A stretch of 5,409 nt of DNA, from NCBI GenBank assembly GCA_049965775.1, contig JBMFVX010000166.1, positions 1 to 5,409 of the forward strand. Reading direction: 5' to 3'. The notes under the pieces were generated by a model, which worked only from the letters and a program-made list of their open reading frames with translations, made no database searches and had not been told where the DNA came from. Of the stretch, positions 1 through 5,409 are shown piece after piece (the first letter of the stretch is position 1; each line of letters starts with the position of its first letter). A program made the position numbers and the translations under genes. The DNA is from JABEVB01 sp049965775. GTDB lineage: Bacteria > Planctomycetota > Phycisphaerae > WQYP01.

Positions 1-119
1 CCTTACAGCAAAGCGACCTTTGGAACACCTTCTGGACATCCAAGTTGAAACACGCTGCCTGAAATATTGGCAGACCCCGCTGCAACAGCCAGGCACGGCA
101 AGGCCGCTACAAACCCGAA

Positions 120-148
120 TTGGAAAAGCCTGTTTCGTAGACTTTATA
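120..148 (+). promoter_or_regulatory. Weak sigma70-like promoter candidate upstream of gnd
   Basis: TTGGAA at 120-125 matches four of six bases of the -35 consensus, and TTTATA follows at 143-148 after a 17-base spacer, with TATATG overlapping at 145-150. This is the best pair I found before the first gene and sits in a locally AT-rich patch about 90 bases before the start codon. The -10 match is poor (three of six), so the call is tentative. Confidence 0.2.
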
Positions 149-187
149 TGCGCTGCCGGCATTGTTTTATTGAAAGGTTTAAGAGTT

Positions 188-207
188 AAGTGGAATCGGT
201 TCCGCTT
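188..207. repeat. Inverted repeat / hairpin in the gnd leader
   Basis: The arms AAGTGGAA (188-195) and TTCCGCTT (200-207) are complementary over eight positions with one G-T pair, around the four-base centre TCGG; the inner GGAA/TTCC part is perfect. It lies 31 bases before the gnd start codon and 18 bases before its ribosome binding site. There is no T run after it, so it is not an intrinsic terminator. It could be a dimeric repressor operator or an mRNA leader hairpin; I do not recognise the half-site as belonging to a known regulator. Confidence 0.45.
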
Positions 208-225
208 CATAACGGTGCTTATCAC

Positions 226-230
226 AGGAG
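226..230 (+). promoter_or_regulatory. Ribosome binding site that sets the gnd start
   Basis: AGGAG lies eight bases before the ATG at 239. This spacing, and the fact that the dinucleotide-binding fold begins at once after that ATG, choose 239 as the start over the TTG at 20 in the same open frame. Confidence 0.85.
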
Positions 231-238
231 ACAGGGTA

Positions 239-1255
239 ATGAATATTGGTATGATCGGCTTGGGACGCATGGGTTCTAACATGGTGCAGCGGCTCCTGAA
301 GGCAGGACATCATTGTGTTGTATTTGATGTGCATCAACCGAGCGTGGCGCAGCTGGCCGCTCACGGCGCCGAACCGGGCGCTTCATTGCCGGATTTTGTG
401 CGAAAACTTTCCGAGCCGCGGGTGGTCTGGTTGATGGTTCCCGCTGGCGTAGTGGATGACACACTGGCGCAGTTGGAAGGATTGTTAAAACCCGGTGATA
501 TTGTCATTGATGGCGGCAATTCCTACTACCGGGATGATATCCGCCGCGCCCGACAATTTAACAATCTGGGTCTGCATTATGTGGATGTCGGCACATCGGG
601 CGGTGTGTGGGGCATTGACCGCGGTTACTGCCTGATGGTGGGCGGAAAAGCCGACATTGTGCAATATCTCTACCCTGTTTTCGCTGCGTTGGCTCCGGGA
701 ATACAAGCCGCAGAACGGACTCCCGGCCGCGAAAAGCTGCCCCCAACCACAGCCGAGAAAGGTTACCTGCATTGTGGTCCGCATGGGGCAGGTCATTTTG
801 TAAAAATGGTGCATAATGGTATTGAGTATGGTTTGATGGCCGCGTACGCGGAGGGCCTCAACATCTTAAAGCACGCCAACGCCGGAAAAGATCAACAGGA
901 AATCAACGCAGAAACCACCCCATTAAGCAACAAAGAGTTTTATCAGTACGATATTGACATTCCTGCTGTCGCCGAGCTTTGGCGCCGTGGTTCTGTGATT
1001 GGTTCCTGGCTGCTGGATTTAACCGCCATCGCCTTGGCAAAGGACCCGGCCATGGATAAGTTTAGCGAGCGGGTTTCTGATTCCGGCGAAGGTCGCTGGA
1101 CCATTACCGCCGCCATTGATGAGGCCGTGCCGACGCCGGTGCTCAGCGCCGCGTTGTATGAACGCTTCAGCTCACGCGGCGAAGCGGAGTTTGCCGACCG
1201 GCTGCTTTCCGCAATGCGCTTTGAGTTTGGCGGGCATGTAGCCAAGATCCGGTGA
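239..1255 (+). CDS. gnd: 6-phosphogluconate dehydrogenase, decarboxylating (short form, probably NAD-preferring)
   Basis: This cytosolic enzyme oxidises and decarboxylates 6-phosphogluconate to ribulose 5-phosphate, the third step of the oxidative pentose phosphate pathway. The 338-residue protein starts directly with the Rossmann glycine motif GLGRMG (7-12). Substrate and catalytic motifs follow: DGGNSYYRDD (91-100), GTSGGVWG (118-125) and GAGHFVKMVHNGIEYG (183-198), in which Lys189 and Glu196 correspond to the catalytic lysine and glutamate of the family. SDSGEGRWT (280-288) lies in the helical C-terminal domain. The usual form (about 470 residues) has a longer C-terminal domain; this length is typical of the short class often called GndA or YqeC-like. 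Asp30 at the end of the second beta strand, where the NADP-type enzymes have Asn-Arg-Thr, suggests preference for NAD. The gene is followed after 31 bases by zwf and is likely cotranscribed with it. Function is firm; cofactor choice is inferred. Confidence 0.95.
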   Translation: MNIGMIGLGRMGSNMVQRLLKAGHHCVVFDVHQPSVAQLAAHGAEPGASLPDFVRKLSEPRVVWLMVPAGVVDDTLAQLEGLLKPGDIVIDGGNSYYRDDIRRARQFNNLGLHYVDVGTSGGVWGIDRGYCLMVGGKADIVQYLYPVFAALAPGIQAAERTPGREKLPPTTAEKGYLHCGPHGAGHFVKMVHNGIEYGLMAAYAEGLNILKHANAGKDQQEINAETTPLSNKEFYQYDIDIPAVAELWRRGSVIGSWLLDLTAIALAKDPAMDKFSERVSDSGEGRWTITAAIDEAVPTPVLSAALYERFSSRGEAEFADRLLSAMRFEFGGHVAKIR

Positions 1256-1271
1256 AAAACATTTCATGTAA

Positions 1272-1276
1272 AGGAG
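1272..1276 (+). promoter_or_regulatory. Ribosome binding site of zwf (start ambiguity TTG/ATG)
   Basis: AGGAG stands seven bases before a TTG at 1284 and ten bases before an ATG at 1287. The two codons are adjacent and in frame, so they differ by one residue. I chose ATG because it is the commoner start codon, although the spacing to TTG is slightly better. Confidence 0.7.
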
Positions 1277-1286
1277 TGCCGCCTTG

Positions 1287-2675
1287 ATGAACCCGTCCGA
1301 CACGCTGGTATTTTTTGGCGCCACCGGCGACTTGGCCTATAAAAAAATATTTCCCTCGCTGCAATCCATGATTCGGCACGGGCGGCTGAATATGCCGGTA
1401 ATCGGCGTGGCCAAGGCCGGTTGGAATCTCCAGCAGTTTCAGGCCCGCGCCCGCGCGAGCCTCGACGAGCATGGGGGCGGAGCCGATCCGGCGATTCTGC
1501 AAAAGCTCTTCTCCATGTTGAAATATGTGGATGGCGATTACCGGGACGCCGAAACATTCAAACAGTTGCGACAGGTAATGGGCGATGCAAAGTACCCGCT
1601 GCATTATCTTGCCATACCGCCCAGTATGTTTGCGACTGTGGTCGAGGGATTGGCTCACTCCGGCTGCAACACCGGCGCACGAATCATTTTAGAAAAACCC
1701 TTCGGCCGCAGTGCAAAATCAGCCCGTGAACTCAATGCAACGCTTCTGAAATACTTCGCGGAGAATGCGATTTTCCGCATTGATCACTACCTTGGCAAAG
1801 AGCCGGTGCAGAGTCTGCTGTATTCCCGGTTTGCCAACGCCGTGCTCGAGCCGTTGTGGAATCGCAACTACATTAACGCCGTACAAATAACCATGGCCGA
1901 AGATTTTGGCGTGCAGGGACGCGGCGGTTTTTATGAAGAGGCCGGCGCTATTCGCGATGTGCTGCAAAATCATATCCTCCAACTCATTGCCTGCCTGGCA
2001 ATGGAGCCGCCGGCCGGAGACGGCGAGCCATTGCGCGATGAACGGGCCAAGGTGCTCTCGATGGTGCGTACGCTCACGCCAGCCGATGTGGTGCGTGGTC
2101 AATTTGTCGGCTACCGCAATGAAGCGGGCGTTGCCAAAGATTCAACGGTTGAGACTTTTGTCGCTGCCCGGTTGGCGATTGATTCTTGGCGCTGGGATGG
2201 GGTGCCGTTTTATATCCGTACCGGCAAATGCCTGCCCGTATCGTGTACTGAAATTACTGTACAGTTTAAAAAGCCGCCGCAACATGTGTTTCGAGAGGCA
2301 AATATCGGCCGCTGCAACCATTTGCGTTTCAGGTTAAGCCCGCAGGTGATTTTGGCGCTGGGCCTGCGCGTCAAAAAAATCGGCGAGGCGATGGTCGGCG
2401 CCGGTGTAGAACTGATTGCACAGCGGCATCCACGCGACGAAATGCAACCCTATGAGCGCCTTTTGCTCGATGCCGCCCATGGCCATTCAGCGTTCTTTGC
2501 ACGCGAAGACCAGGAGGAGCAGGCATGGCGCATTGTAGATCCCATTCTCGGTAACAAGACTCCGGTCCATTTGTACGCGCCGGGAACCTGGGGGCCTCAG
2601 GAAGCGCAATCGCTTCTGTCAGCCGGAGATTGTTGGTTCGATCCAGTATCTGAAGATGTTCCTGCAACGGCTTGA
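1287..2675 (+). CDS. zwf: Glucose-6-phosphate 1-dehydrogenase
   Basis: This enzyme oxidises glucose 6-phosphate to 6-phosphogluconolactone with reduction of NAD(P), the entry step of the oxidative pentose phosphate pathway. Visible in the 462-residue protein: the nucleotide-binding motif GATGDLA (11-17), EKPFGRS (136-142), the active-site signature RIDHYLGKE (164-172) with the phosphate-binding His167, QNH (227-229) whose His229 matches the general base of the family, then PFYIRTGKCLP and the C-terminal PYERLLLDA...FAREDQEEQAW block. It is somewhat shorter than the 485-510 residues usual for the family, but no core block is missing. The loop after strand two reads GVAKAGWN, with Lys43 where many NADP-using members carry Arg; this may affect cofactor choice. 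The gene lies downstream of gnd with no room for a promoter, so an operon is likely. No lactonase gene is present between or beside them. An alternative TTG start at 1284 would add one residue. Confidence 0.96.
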   Translation: MNPSDTLVFFGATGDLAYKKIFPSLQSMIRHGRLNMPVIGVAKAGWNLQQFQARARASLDEHGGGADPAILQKLFSMLKYVDGDYRDAETFKQLRQVMGDAKYPLHYLAIPPSMFATVVEGLAHSGCNTGARIILEKPFGRSAKSARELNATLLKYFAENAIFRIDHYLGKEPVQSLLYSRFANAVLEPLWNRNYINAVQITMAEDFGVQGRGGFYEEAGAIRDVLQNHILQLIACLAMEPPAGDGEPLRDERAKVLSMVRTLTPADVVRGQFVGYRNEAGVAKDSTVETFVAARLAIDSWRWDGVPFYIRTGKCLPVSCTEITVQFKKPPQHVFREANIGRCNHLRFRLSPQVILALGLRVKKIGEAMVGAGVELIAQRHPRDEMQPYERLLLDAAHGHSAFFAREDQEEQAWRIVDPILGNKTPVHLYAPGTWGPQEAQSLLSAGDCWFDPVSEDVPATA

Positions 2676-2695
2676 TACGTCTGCCGGCTATTTTT
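2668..2695 (+). terminator. Possible weak terminator at the end of zwf
   Basis: CGGC (2668-2671) can pair with GCCG (2683-2686) across an 11-base loop, and a run of five T follows at 2691-2695 after a short gap. The stem overlaps the stop codon and is only four pairs, so termination here would be weak at best and readthrough into the next genes is possible. Confidence 0.2.
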
Positions 2696-2705
2696 CTATA
2701 TAGCA

Positions 2706-2735
2706 TGCAGATATTCTATTATTGAGCGCTATAAT
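2706..2735 (+). promoter_or_regulatory. Promoter candidate for the YHS/ATPase operon
   Basis: TATAAT at 2730-2735 is a perfect match to the sigma70 -10 consensus. No good -35 element accompanies it: the best spaced hexamer is TGCAGA at 2706-2711 (18-base spacer, three of six matches), and there is no extended -10 TG. A promoter that depends on an activator would fit this pattern. The box lies between two functionally distinct gene pairs, which supports its use. Confidence 0.4.
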
Positions 2736-2736
2736 G

Positions 2737-2751
2737 CCACGGCCGACGTGG
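2737..2751. repeat. Inverted repeat next to the -10 box (possible operator)
   Basis: CCACG (2737-2741) and CGTGG (2747-2751) form a perfect five-base inverted repeat around five bases. It begins one base after the TATAAT box, so it would cover the expected transcription start. A repressor bound here would block initiation; alternatively it is a small hairpin at the 5' end of the transcript. I do not recognise the regulator. Confidence 0.35.
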
Positions 2752-2791
2752 TAATGTCTCTTGGCGCCCGTGCCCGCGGGTAAATTAAAGT

Positions 2792-2820
2792 GCTTGAGTG
2801 CCTCCCCATTTGGAGCAAGC
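2792..2820 (+). promoter_or_regulatory. Bulged stem-loop in the leader of the YHS/ATPase operon
   Basis: GCTTG (2792-2796) pairs with CAAGC (2816-2820) and CTCC (2802-2805) with GGAG (2812-2815), giving a nine-pair stem with a five-base bulge on the left arm and a six-base loop. No T run follows, so it is not a classic terminator. It ends 27 bases before the ribosome binding site and might influence mRNA stability or translation; this is inference from pairing alone. Confidence 0.3.
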
Positions 2821-2859
2821 AACCGAATCCGCCGGTCAATTTAGAGAAAGGGGTTCGCG

Positions 2860-3228
2860 ATGAGCCTGTTTTGGTTGATACCTGCCGCCGCCGTGGTGTT
2901 GGGGATATTGTTCGTTATCATTTTAAGACGTGCCCGCAGCGCCTCGTGTAGTGCCAATGTGTCCGCAAATGGCGAAGTTGGCTGCCCGCCGGCCCACGGT
3001 TCTGAAGTTCTTCCGGCGCCGGCGTTCCAATTGGATGGCCGCACATTGGAAGTTAAAGACCCGATCTGCGGCAAGCTGATCCAGGCCGGTGCCGCCGCTG
3101 CGGCACTATTAGTAGGGGGGCGGTGGCATTATTTCTGTTCCGCACGCTGCCTGAAAAGATACAATGGTAATCCGAAGCGGTATTCCGCAAATTTAGGCGG
3201 CACACCGCCCGGTACGCCGACGCATTAA
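2860..3228 (+). CDS. Membrane-anchored YHS-domain protein (putative metal binding)
   Basis: The 122-residue protein has one N-terminal membrane segment (about 3-22) followed by RRAR, which suggests that the remainder lies in the cytoplasm by the positive-inside rule. A flexible linker (27-66) holds two extra cysteines, Cys30 and Cys42, and His46. A YHS domain follows (about 67-108): it opens with DPICGK (67-72), continues with WHYFCSARC (89-97) and ends with NPKRY (104-108). Cys70, Cys93 and Cys97 are the family's conserved, putative metal-ligand cysteines. YHS domains are known from copper and heavy-metal transport proteins, often fused to P1B-type ATPases. Here the domain is separate and its gene lies 22 bases before a P3A-type ATPase, so the two are probably cotranscribed. 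The ATG is supported by AAGGGG six bases upstream. The domain call is good; metal, partner and function are not established by the sequence. The run of five alanines at 78-82 within the domain is slightly odd. Confidence 0.85.
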   Translation: MSLFWLIPAAAVVLGILFVIILRRARSASCSANVSANGEVGCPPAHGSEVLPAPAFQLDGRTLEVKDPICGKLIQAGAAAAALLVGGRWHYFCSARCLKRYNGNPKRYSANLGGTPPGTPTH

Positions 3229-3250
3229 GCCAACGTCGAAGGAAATATGC

Positions 3251-5392
3251 ATGTCCGCACCTGCCCCCGCAACCTCGCCCGAGATGCTGGTGCCTGCAGC
3301 CATAAAGGGGCTTTCGTCGCAAGAGGCCGCGGAGCGACTGTTAAAAAATGGTCCTAACGCCGTGGCGGAGCCAAAATCGCACCCTCTTCGGGCTTTTCTC
3401 ATGAAGTTCTGGGCGCCGGTACCCTGGATGCTTGAGATCACGTTCATACTGGAAATGGCCTTGCGCAAACCTGTGGAAGCCGTCATTATTGCGCTGCTGC
3501 TCGTCGGAAACGCCATATTGGCATTCGTTGAAGAGGGCCGTGCGCAGGCCGCACTGGAAATTCTCCGCCATCGCCTTGAGATTAACGCCCGCGTAATGCG
3601 TGACGGCAAATGGCAGCCGGCACCGGCTCGTGATCTGGTTCCCGGTGATTGTATTTATCTGCGCATGGGAGACATGGTTCCCGCCGATGCCCGTCTTGTG
3701 CAAGGTCAAATCGAGGTTGATCAGTCGGCTTTAACCGGCGAATCCGCGCCGGTAGAGCTTGCGGTTGGCGGTGATGCCCGCTCTGGCTCGGTGGTAAAGC
3801 GCGGCGAGGCCGCTGCGGAAGTCACAGCCACCGGCTCCAAAAGTTTCTTCGGAAAAACCGCCGAGCTGGTGCGCACCGCCAAAACCATCGGCCATATGGA
3901 ACAGATCATTTTTGCCATCGTCAAGTACCTGCTGGCTATGGATGCTGTGCTCGTCGTGGTTGTACTGATTTACGCCGCCATCGTCGGTATCGCATGGTCC
4001 ACCATTCTTCCATTTGCGCTGATATTGCTTGTCGCTTCGGTACCGGTGGCGCTTCCGGCTACTTTCACCCTTACCCAGGCAACCGCATCGTTGGAAATGG
4101 CGGACAATAATGTGCTGGTGACGCGCCTCTCCGCCATCCAGGAATTGGCCGGCATGCAGCAGTTGTGCTGTGATAAAACCGGCACGCTGACCCTCAATGA
4201 ACTGGCACTCGAACAAATCCAGGTGCTCAATGACGCCACCGAGGCGGATGTCCTGGCGTTTGCCGCTCAGACCTGTGATGCCGGCACTCAGGACCCCATT
4301 GATATGGCCATTTTAAAAAAATATCAGGCGAATCTCGATGCGAATTTTCATTGGAAGCGGTCAAAATTAATCCCCTTTGATCCCGCCGCCAAACGGGCCG
4401 AGGCCGAACTTGAGCTTGATGGCCAAAAAGCCCGTGCAATAAAAGGCGCACCGGTTACGCTGGCGGCACTGTGCAACAGCCAGCCGGAAATCCTCAAACA
4501 GGCCGACATTTTGGCTGCTGCGGGCAACCGCGTTGTCGCTGTAGCCGCGCAGCGGGGTGGTGAATTAAAAATGATCGGATTGTTATCGCTAAGGGATCCG
4601 CCGCGTCCGGAGTCACGCGAAACCATCGCAAAACTGCAGGCGTTGGGCATACGGGTACGCATGGTTACCGGGGATGGCCAAGCCACCGCGAAAGCCATTT
4701 CGGCGCAACTCGGTGTTGGAGAAAAAACTGCGGATCGTTCCGCCATCGAAAAAGGGCAACTGGATGCCGATGTATTTGCCGGAGTATTTCCTGAGGACAA
4801 AATCGCGCTGGTTCGGCAATTGCAGTCGTCTCATATCATCACCGGAATGACCGGGGACGGCGTGAACGATGCTCCCGCACTTAAGCAGGCGGAAGTTGGT
4901 ATAGCCGTATCCAACGCCACCGACGTGGCCCGTGCCGCGGCAAGCCTGGTGCTGACGAAACCGGGAATATCTCATCTTACCGATGCTGTTATCATTGGTC
5001 GCAAGGTTTACCGTCGCATGCTCACATACACCACCAACAAAGTCACCAAAACCATTCAAATCGGCCTGTTTCTGAGCCTTGGGCTGTTGATTACCGGTTC
5101 GCTGGTCACAACGCCCCGGCTGGTTTTGCTTCTGCTGTTCGCCAATGACTTTGCCACCATGTCGCTTGCCGGCGATCGGGTAACGCCTGCGAAACATCCT
5201 GACCGCTGGAATATGCGCGTGCTCATGAGTGCATCTGCATTGATTGCGGTCTCGTGGTTGATCTACTGCTTTGCAGTGTTCTATATTGGACGACACTTCC
5301 TGCCGCTGCCGCCGACGCAAACGCTGGTATTTCTAGCACGACAGCGCTATAAAAACTCTTCACCTTTACTCCGGCGTTTCCGACTGGCGTAG
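3251..5392 (+). CDS. P3A-type (plasma-membrane proton-efflux) ATPase, C-terminus disrupted
   Basis: This membrane pump uses ATP and a phospho-aspartate intermediate to move cations, very probably protons, out of the cell. In order: N-terminal cation-ATPase domain (about 17-55), M1-M2 (about 57-93), actuator domain with GDMVPAD (140-146) and TGES (162-165), M3-M4 with PVALP (265-269), phosphorylation motif CDKTGTLT (307-314, Asp308 phosphorylated), nucleotide-binding KGAP (398-401), TGD (473-475), hinge GDGVNDAP (535-542), then M5-M7. Asn632-Asp633 in M6, followed by GDRV, matches the position of the proton-binding aspartate of plant AHA2 (Asp684), which supports class P3A. Start ATG 3251 has AAGGA seven bases upstream. 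After TLVFL (691-695), at the start of M8, the sequence turns into an Arg-rich 18-residue tail and stops; M8 to M10 are missing. Bacterial members are usually around 800 residues or more. The present 713-residue product would probably not work unless the break is a sequence error. No regulatory C-terminal domain of the plant type is expected in bacteria. Confidence 0.9.
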   Translation: MSAPAPATSPEMLVPAAIKGLSSQEAAERLLKNGPNAVAEPKSHPLRAFLMKFWAPVPWMLEITFILEMALRKPVEAVIIALLLVGNAILAFVEEGRAQAALEILRHRLEINARVMRDGKWQPAPARDLVPGDCIYLRMGDMVPADARLVQGQIEVDQSALTGESAPVELAVGGDARSGSVVKRGEAAAEVTATGSKSFFGKTAELVRTAKTIGHMEQIIFAIVKYLLAMDAVLVVVVLIYAAIVGIAWSTILPFALILLVASVPVALPATFTLTQATASLEMADNNVLVTRLSAIQELAGMQQLCCDKTGTLTLNELALEQIQVLNDATEADVLAFAAQTCDAGTQDPIDMAILKKYQANLDANFHWKRSKLIPFDPAAKRAEAELELDGQKARAIKGAPVTLAALCNSQPEILKQADILAAAGNRVVAVAAQRGGELKMIGLLSLRDPPRPESRETIAKLQALGIRVRMVTGDGQATAKAISAQLGVGEKTADRSAIEKGQLDADVFAGVFPEDKIALVRQLQSSHIITGMTGDGVNDAPALKQAEVGIAVSNATDVARAAASLVLTKPGISHLTDAVIIGRKVYRRMLTYTTNKVTKTIQIGLFLSLGLLITGSLVTTPRLVLLLLFANDFATMSLAGDRVTPAKHPDRWNMRVLMSASALIAVSWLIYCFAVFYIGRHFLPLPPTQTLVFLARQRYKNSSPLLRRFRLA

Positions 5393-5409
5393 GAAGCGGC
5401 GTTGCGTAT

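Larger units (their letters stand above)
1..238. other. Upstream non-coding region, no supported gene
   Basis: I see no gene here that can be supported. In the + strand, frame 1 stops at 46-48 and frame 3 stops at 60-62. Either could be the last codons of an upstream gene that lies mostly outside the window, but the 15 and 19 residues are too few to recognise. Frame 2 is open from base 2 into the first gene, but the translated stretch resembles nothing known to me and lies before the family's usual N-terminus. The region therefore most likely contains the promoter and leader of the 6-phosphogluconate dehydrogenase gene. It includes an inverted repeat at 188-207 and a weak promoter-like pair at 120-148. 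Confidence 0.5.
2676..2859. other. Intergenic region between zwf and the YHS/ATPase pair
   Basis: These 184 bases hold no gene that I can support. They contain an AT-rich part (2689-2735) that ends in a TATAAT box, then a more GC-rich leader with several short inverted repeats: CCACG/CGTGG at 2737-2751, CCCG/CGGG around 2767-2780 (including the palindrome CCCGCGGG at 2773-2780), and a bulged stem at 2792-2820. The last bases hold the ribosome binding site AAGGGG (2848-2853) of the next gene. The pattern suggests an independent promoter and a structured leader of about 115 bases; no known riboswitch fold was recognised. Confidence 0.5.

Noticed and set aside
20..238. N-terminal extension of Gnd from a TTG at 20
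   Set aside because: The Rossmann motif begins right after the ATG at 239, which has AGGAG eight bases upstream; the extension matches nothing in the family and spans the inverted repeat.
1256..1286. Missing 6-phosphogluconolactonase gene between gnd and zwf
   Set aside because: Only 31 bases separate the genes, so nothing was lost here visibly; the lactonase gene is often elsewhere and the lactone also hydrolyses spontaneously.
1167..1658. Reverse-strand open frame (163 codons) across the gnd/zwf junction
   Set aside because: It is antisense to two firmly identified enzymes and shows no recognisable motif; it is a shadow of codon bias on the + strand.
2773..2780. Palindrome CCCGCGGG as a regulator site
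   Set aside because: An eight-base GC palindrome is expected by chance in GC-rich DNA and has no partner or spacing that suggests function.
4613..5320. Long reverse-strand open frame (235 codons) inside the ATPase gene
   Set aside because: It lies wholly opposite strongly conserved ATPase sequence, its product looks like random composition rich in Arg, Gln and His, and no domain is seen.
5343..5353. AGCGCTATAA repeated from 2725-2734, with TATAAA as a possible promoter near the window end
   Set aside because: A ten-base match in a window of this size is weak, no -35 element is properly spaced, and no gene start follows before the window ends.
3251..5392. Copper or other heavy-metal P1B ATPase, suggested by the YHS neighbour
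   Set aside because: There is no CPC or similar motif in the helix before the phosphorylation site (it reads PVALP) and no N-terminal CxxC domain; the Asn-Asp in M6 with GDRV fits the proton-pump class.

Overview
The window carries two short co-directional gene blocks on the + strand, with no mobile element, RNA gene or CRISPR array that I can recognise. GC looks moderate to fairly high by eye (not computed), ribosome binding sites are standard AGGAG/AAGG types, and proteins are alanine-rich. This fits a bacterium, plausibly a Gram-negative, but nothing here fixes the lineage.

Layout. Bases 1-238 hold no gene I can support. They contain a weak promoter-like pair and a clear 8-bp inverted repeat just before the first gene. 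Bases 239-1255 encode a short-form (338 aa) 6-phosphogluconate dehydrogenase, followed after 31 bases by glucose-6-phosphate dehydrogenase (1287-2675). Together they are the two oxidative steps of the pentose phosphate pathway; the lactonase that acts between them is not in the window. Bases 2676-2859 are intergenic and hold a perfect TATAAT box, an inverted repeat starting just behind it, and a leader that could fold. Then come a small membrane-anchored YHS-domain protein (2860-3228) and, 22 bases later, a P-type ATPase of the proton-pumping P3A class (3251-5392), probably one operon.

How the genes fit. The first pair supplies reducing power and pentose phosphates. The second pair looks like a membrane ion-transport unit in which a metal-site (YHS) protein is made just ahead of the pump. 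No shared control of the two blocks can be shown; the TATAAT box suggests that the second block has its own promoter.

Main points for a second look: (1) the ATPase reading frame stops matching the family at about residue 696, at the start of membrane helix 8, and ends 17 bases before the window edge, so the gene is broken, at an assembly edge, or truncated; (2) a YHS protein is paired with a P3A pump rather than with a copper pump; (3) the second block has a structured leader with an operator-like repeat. I found no wholly new system here; the YHS/P3A pairing is the nearest candidate. Bases 5393-5409 hold nothing I can assign.
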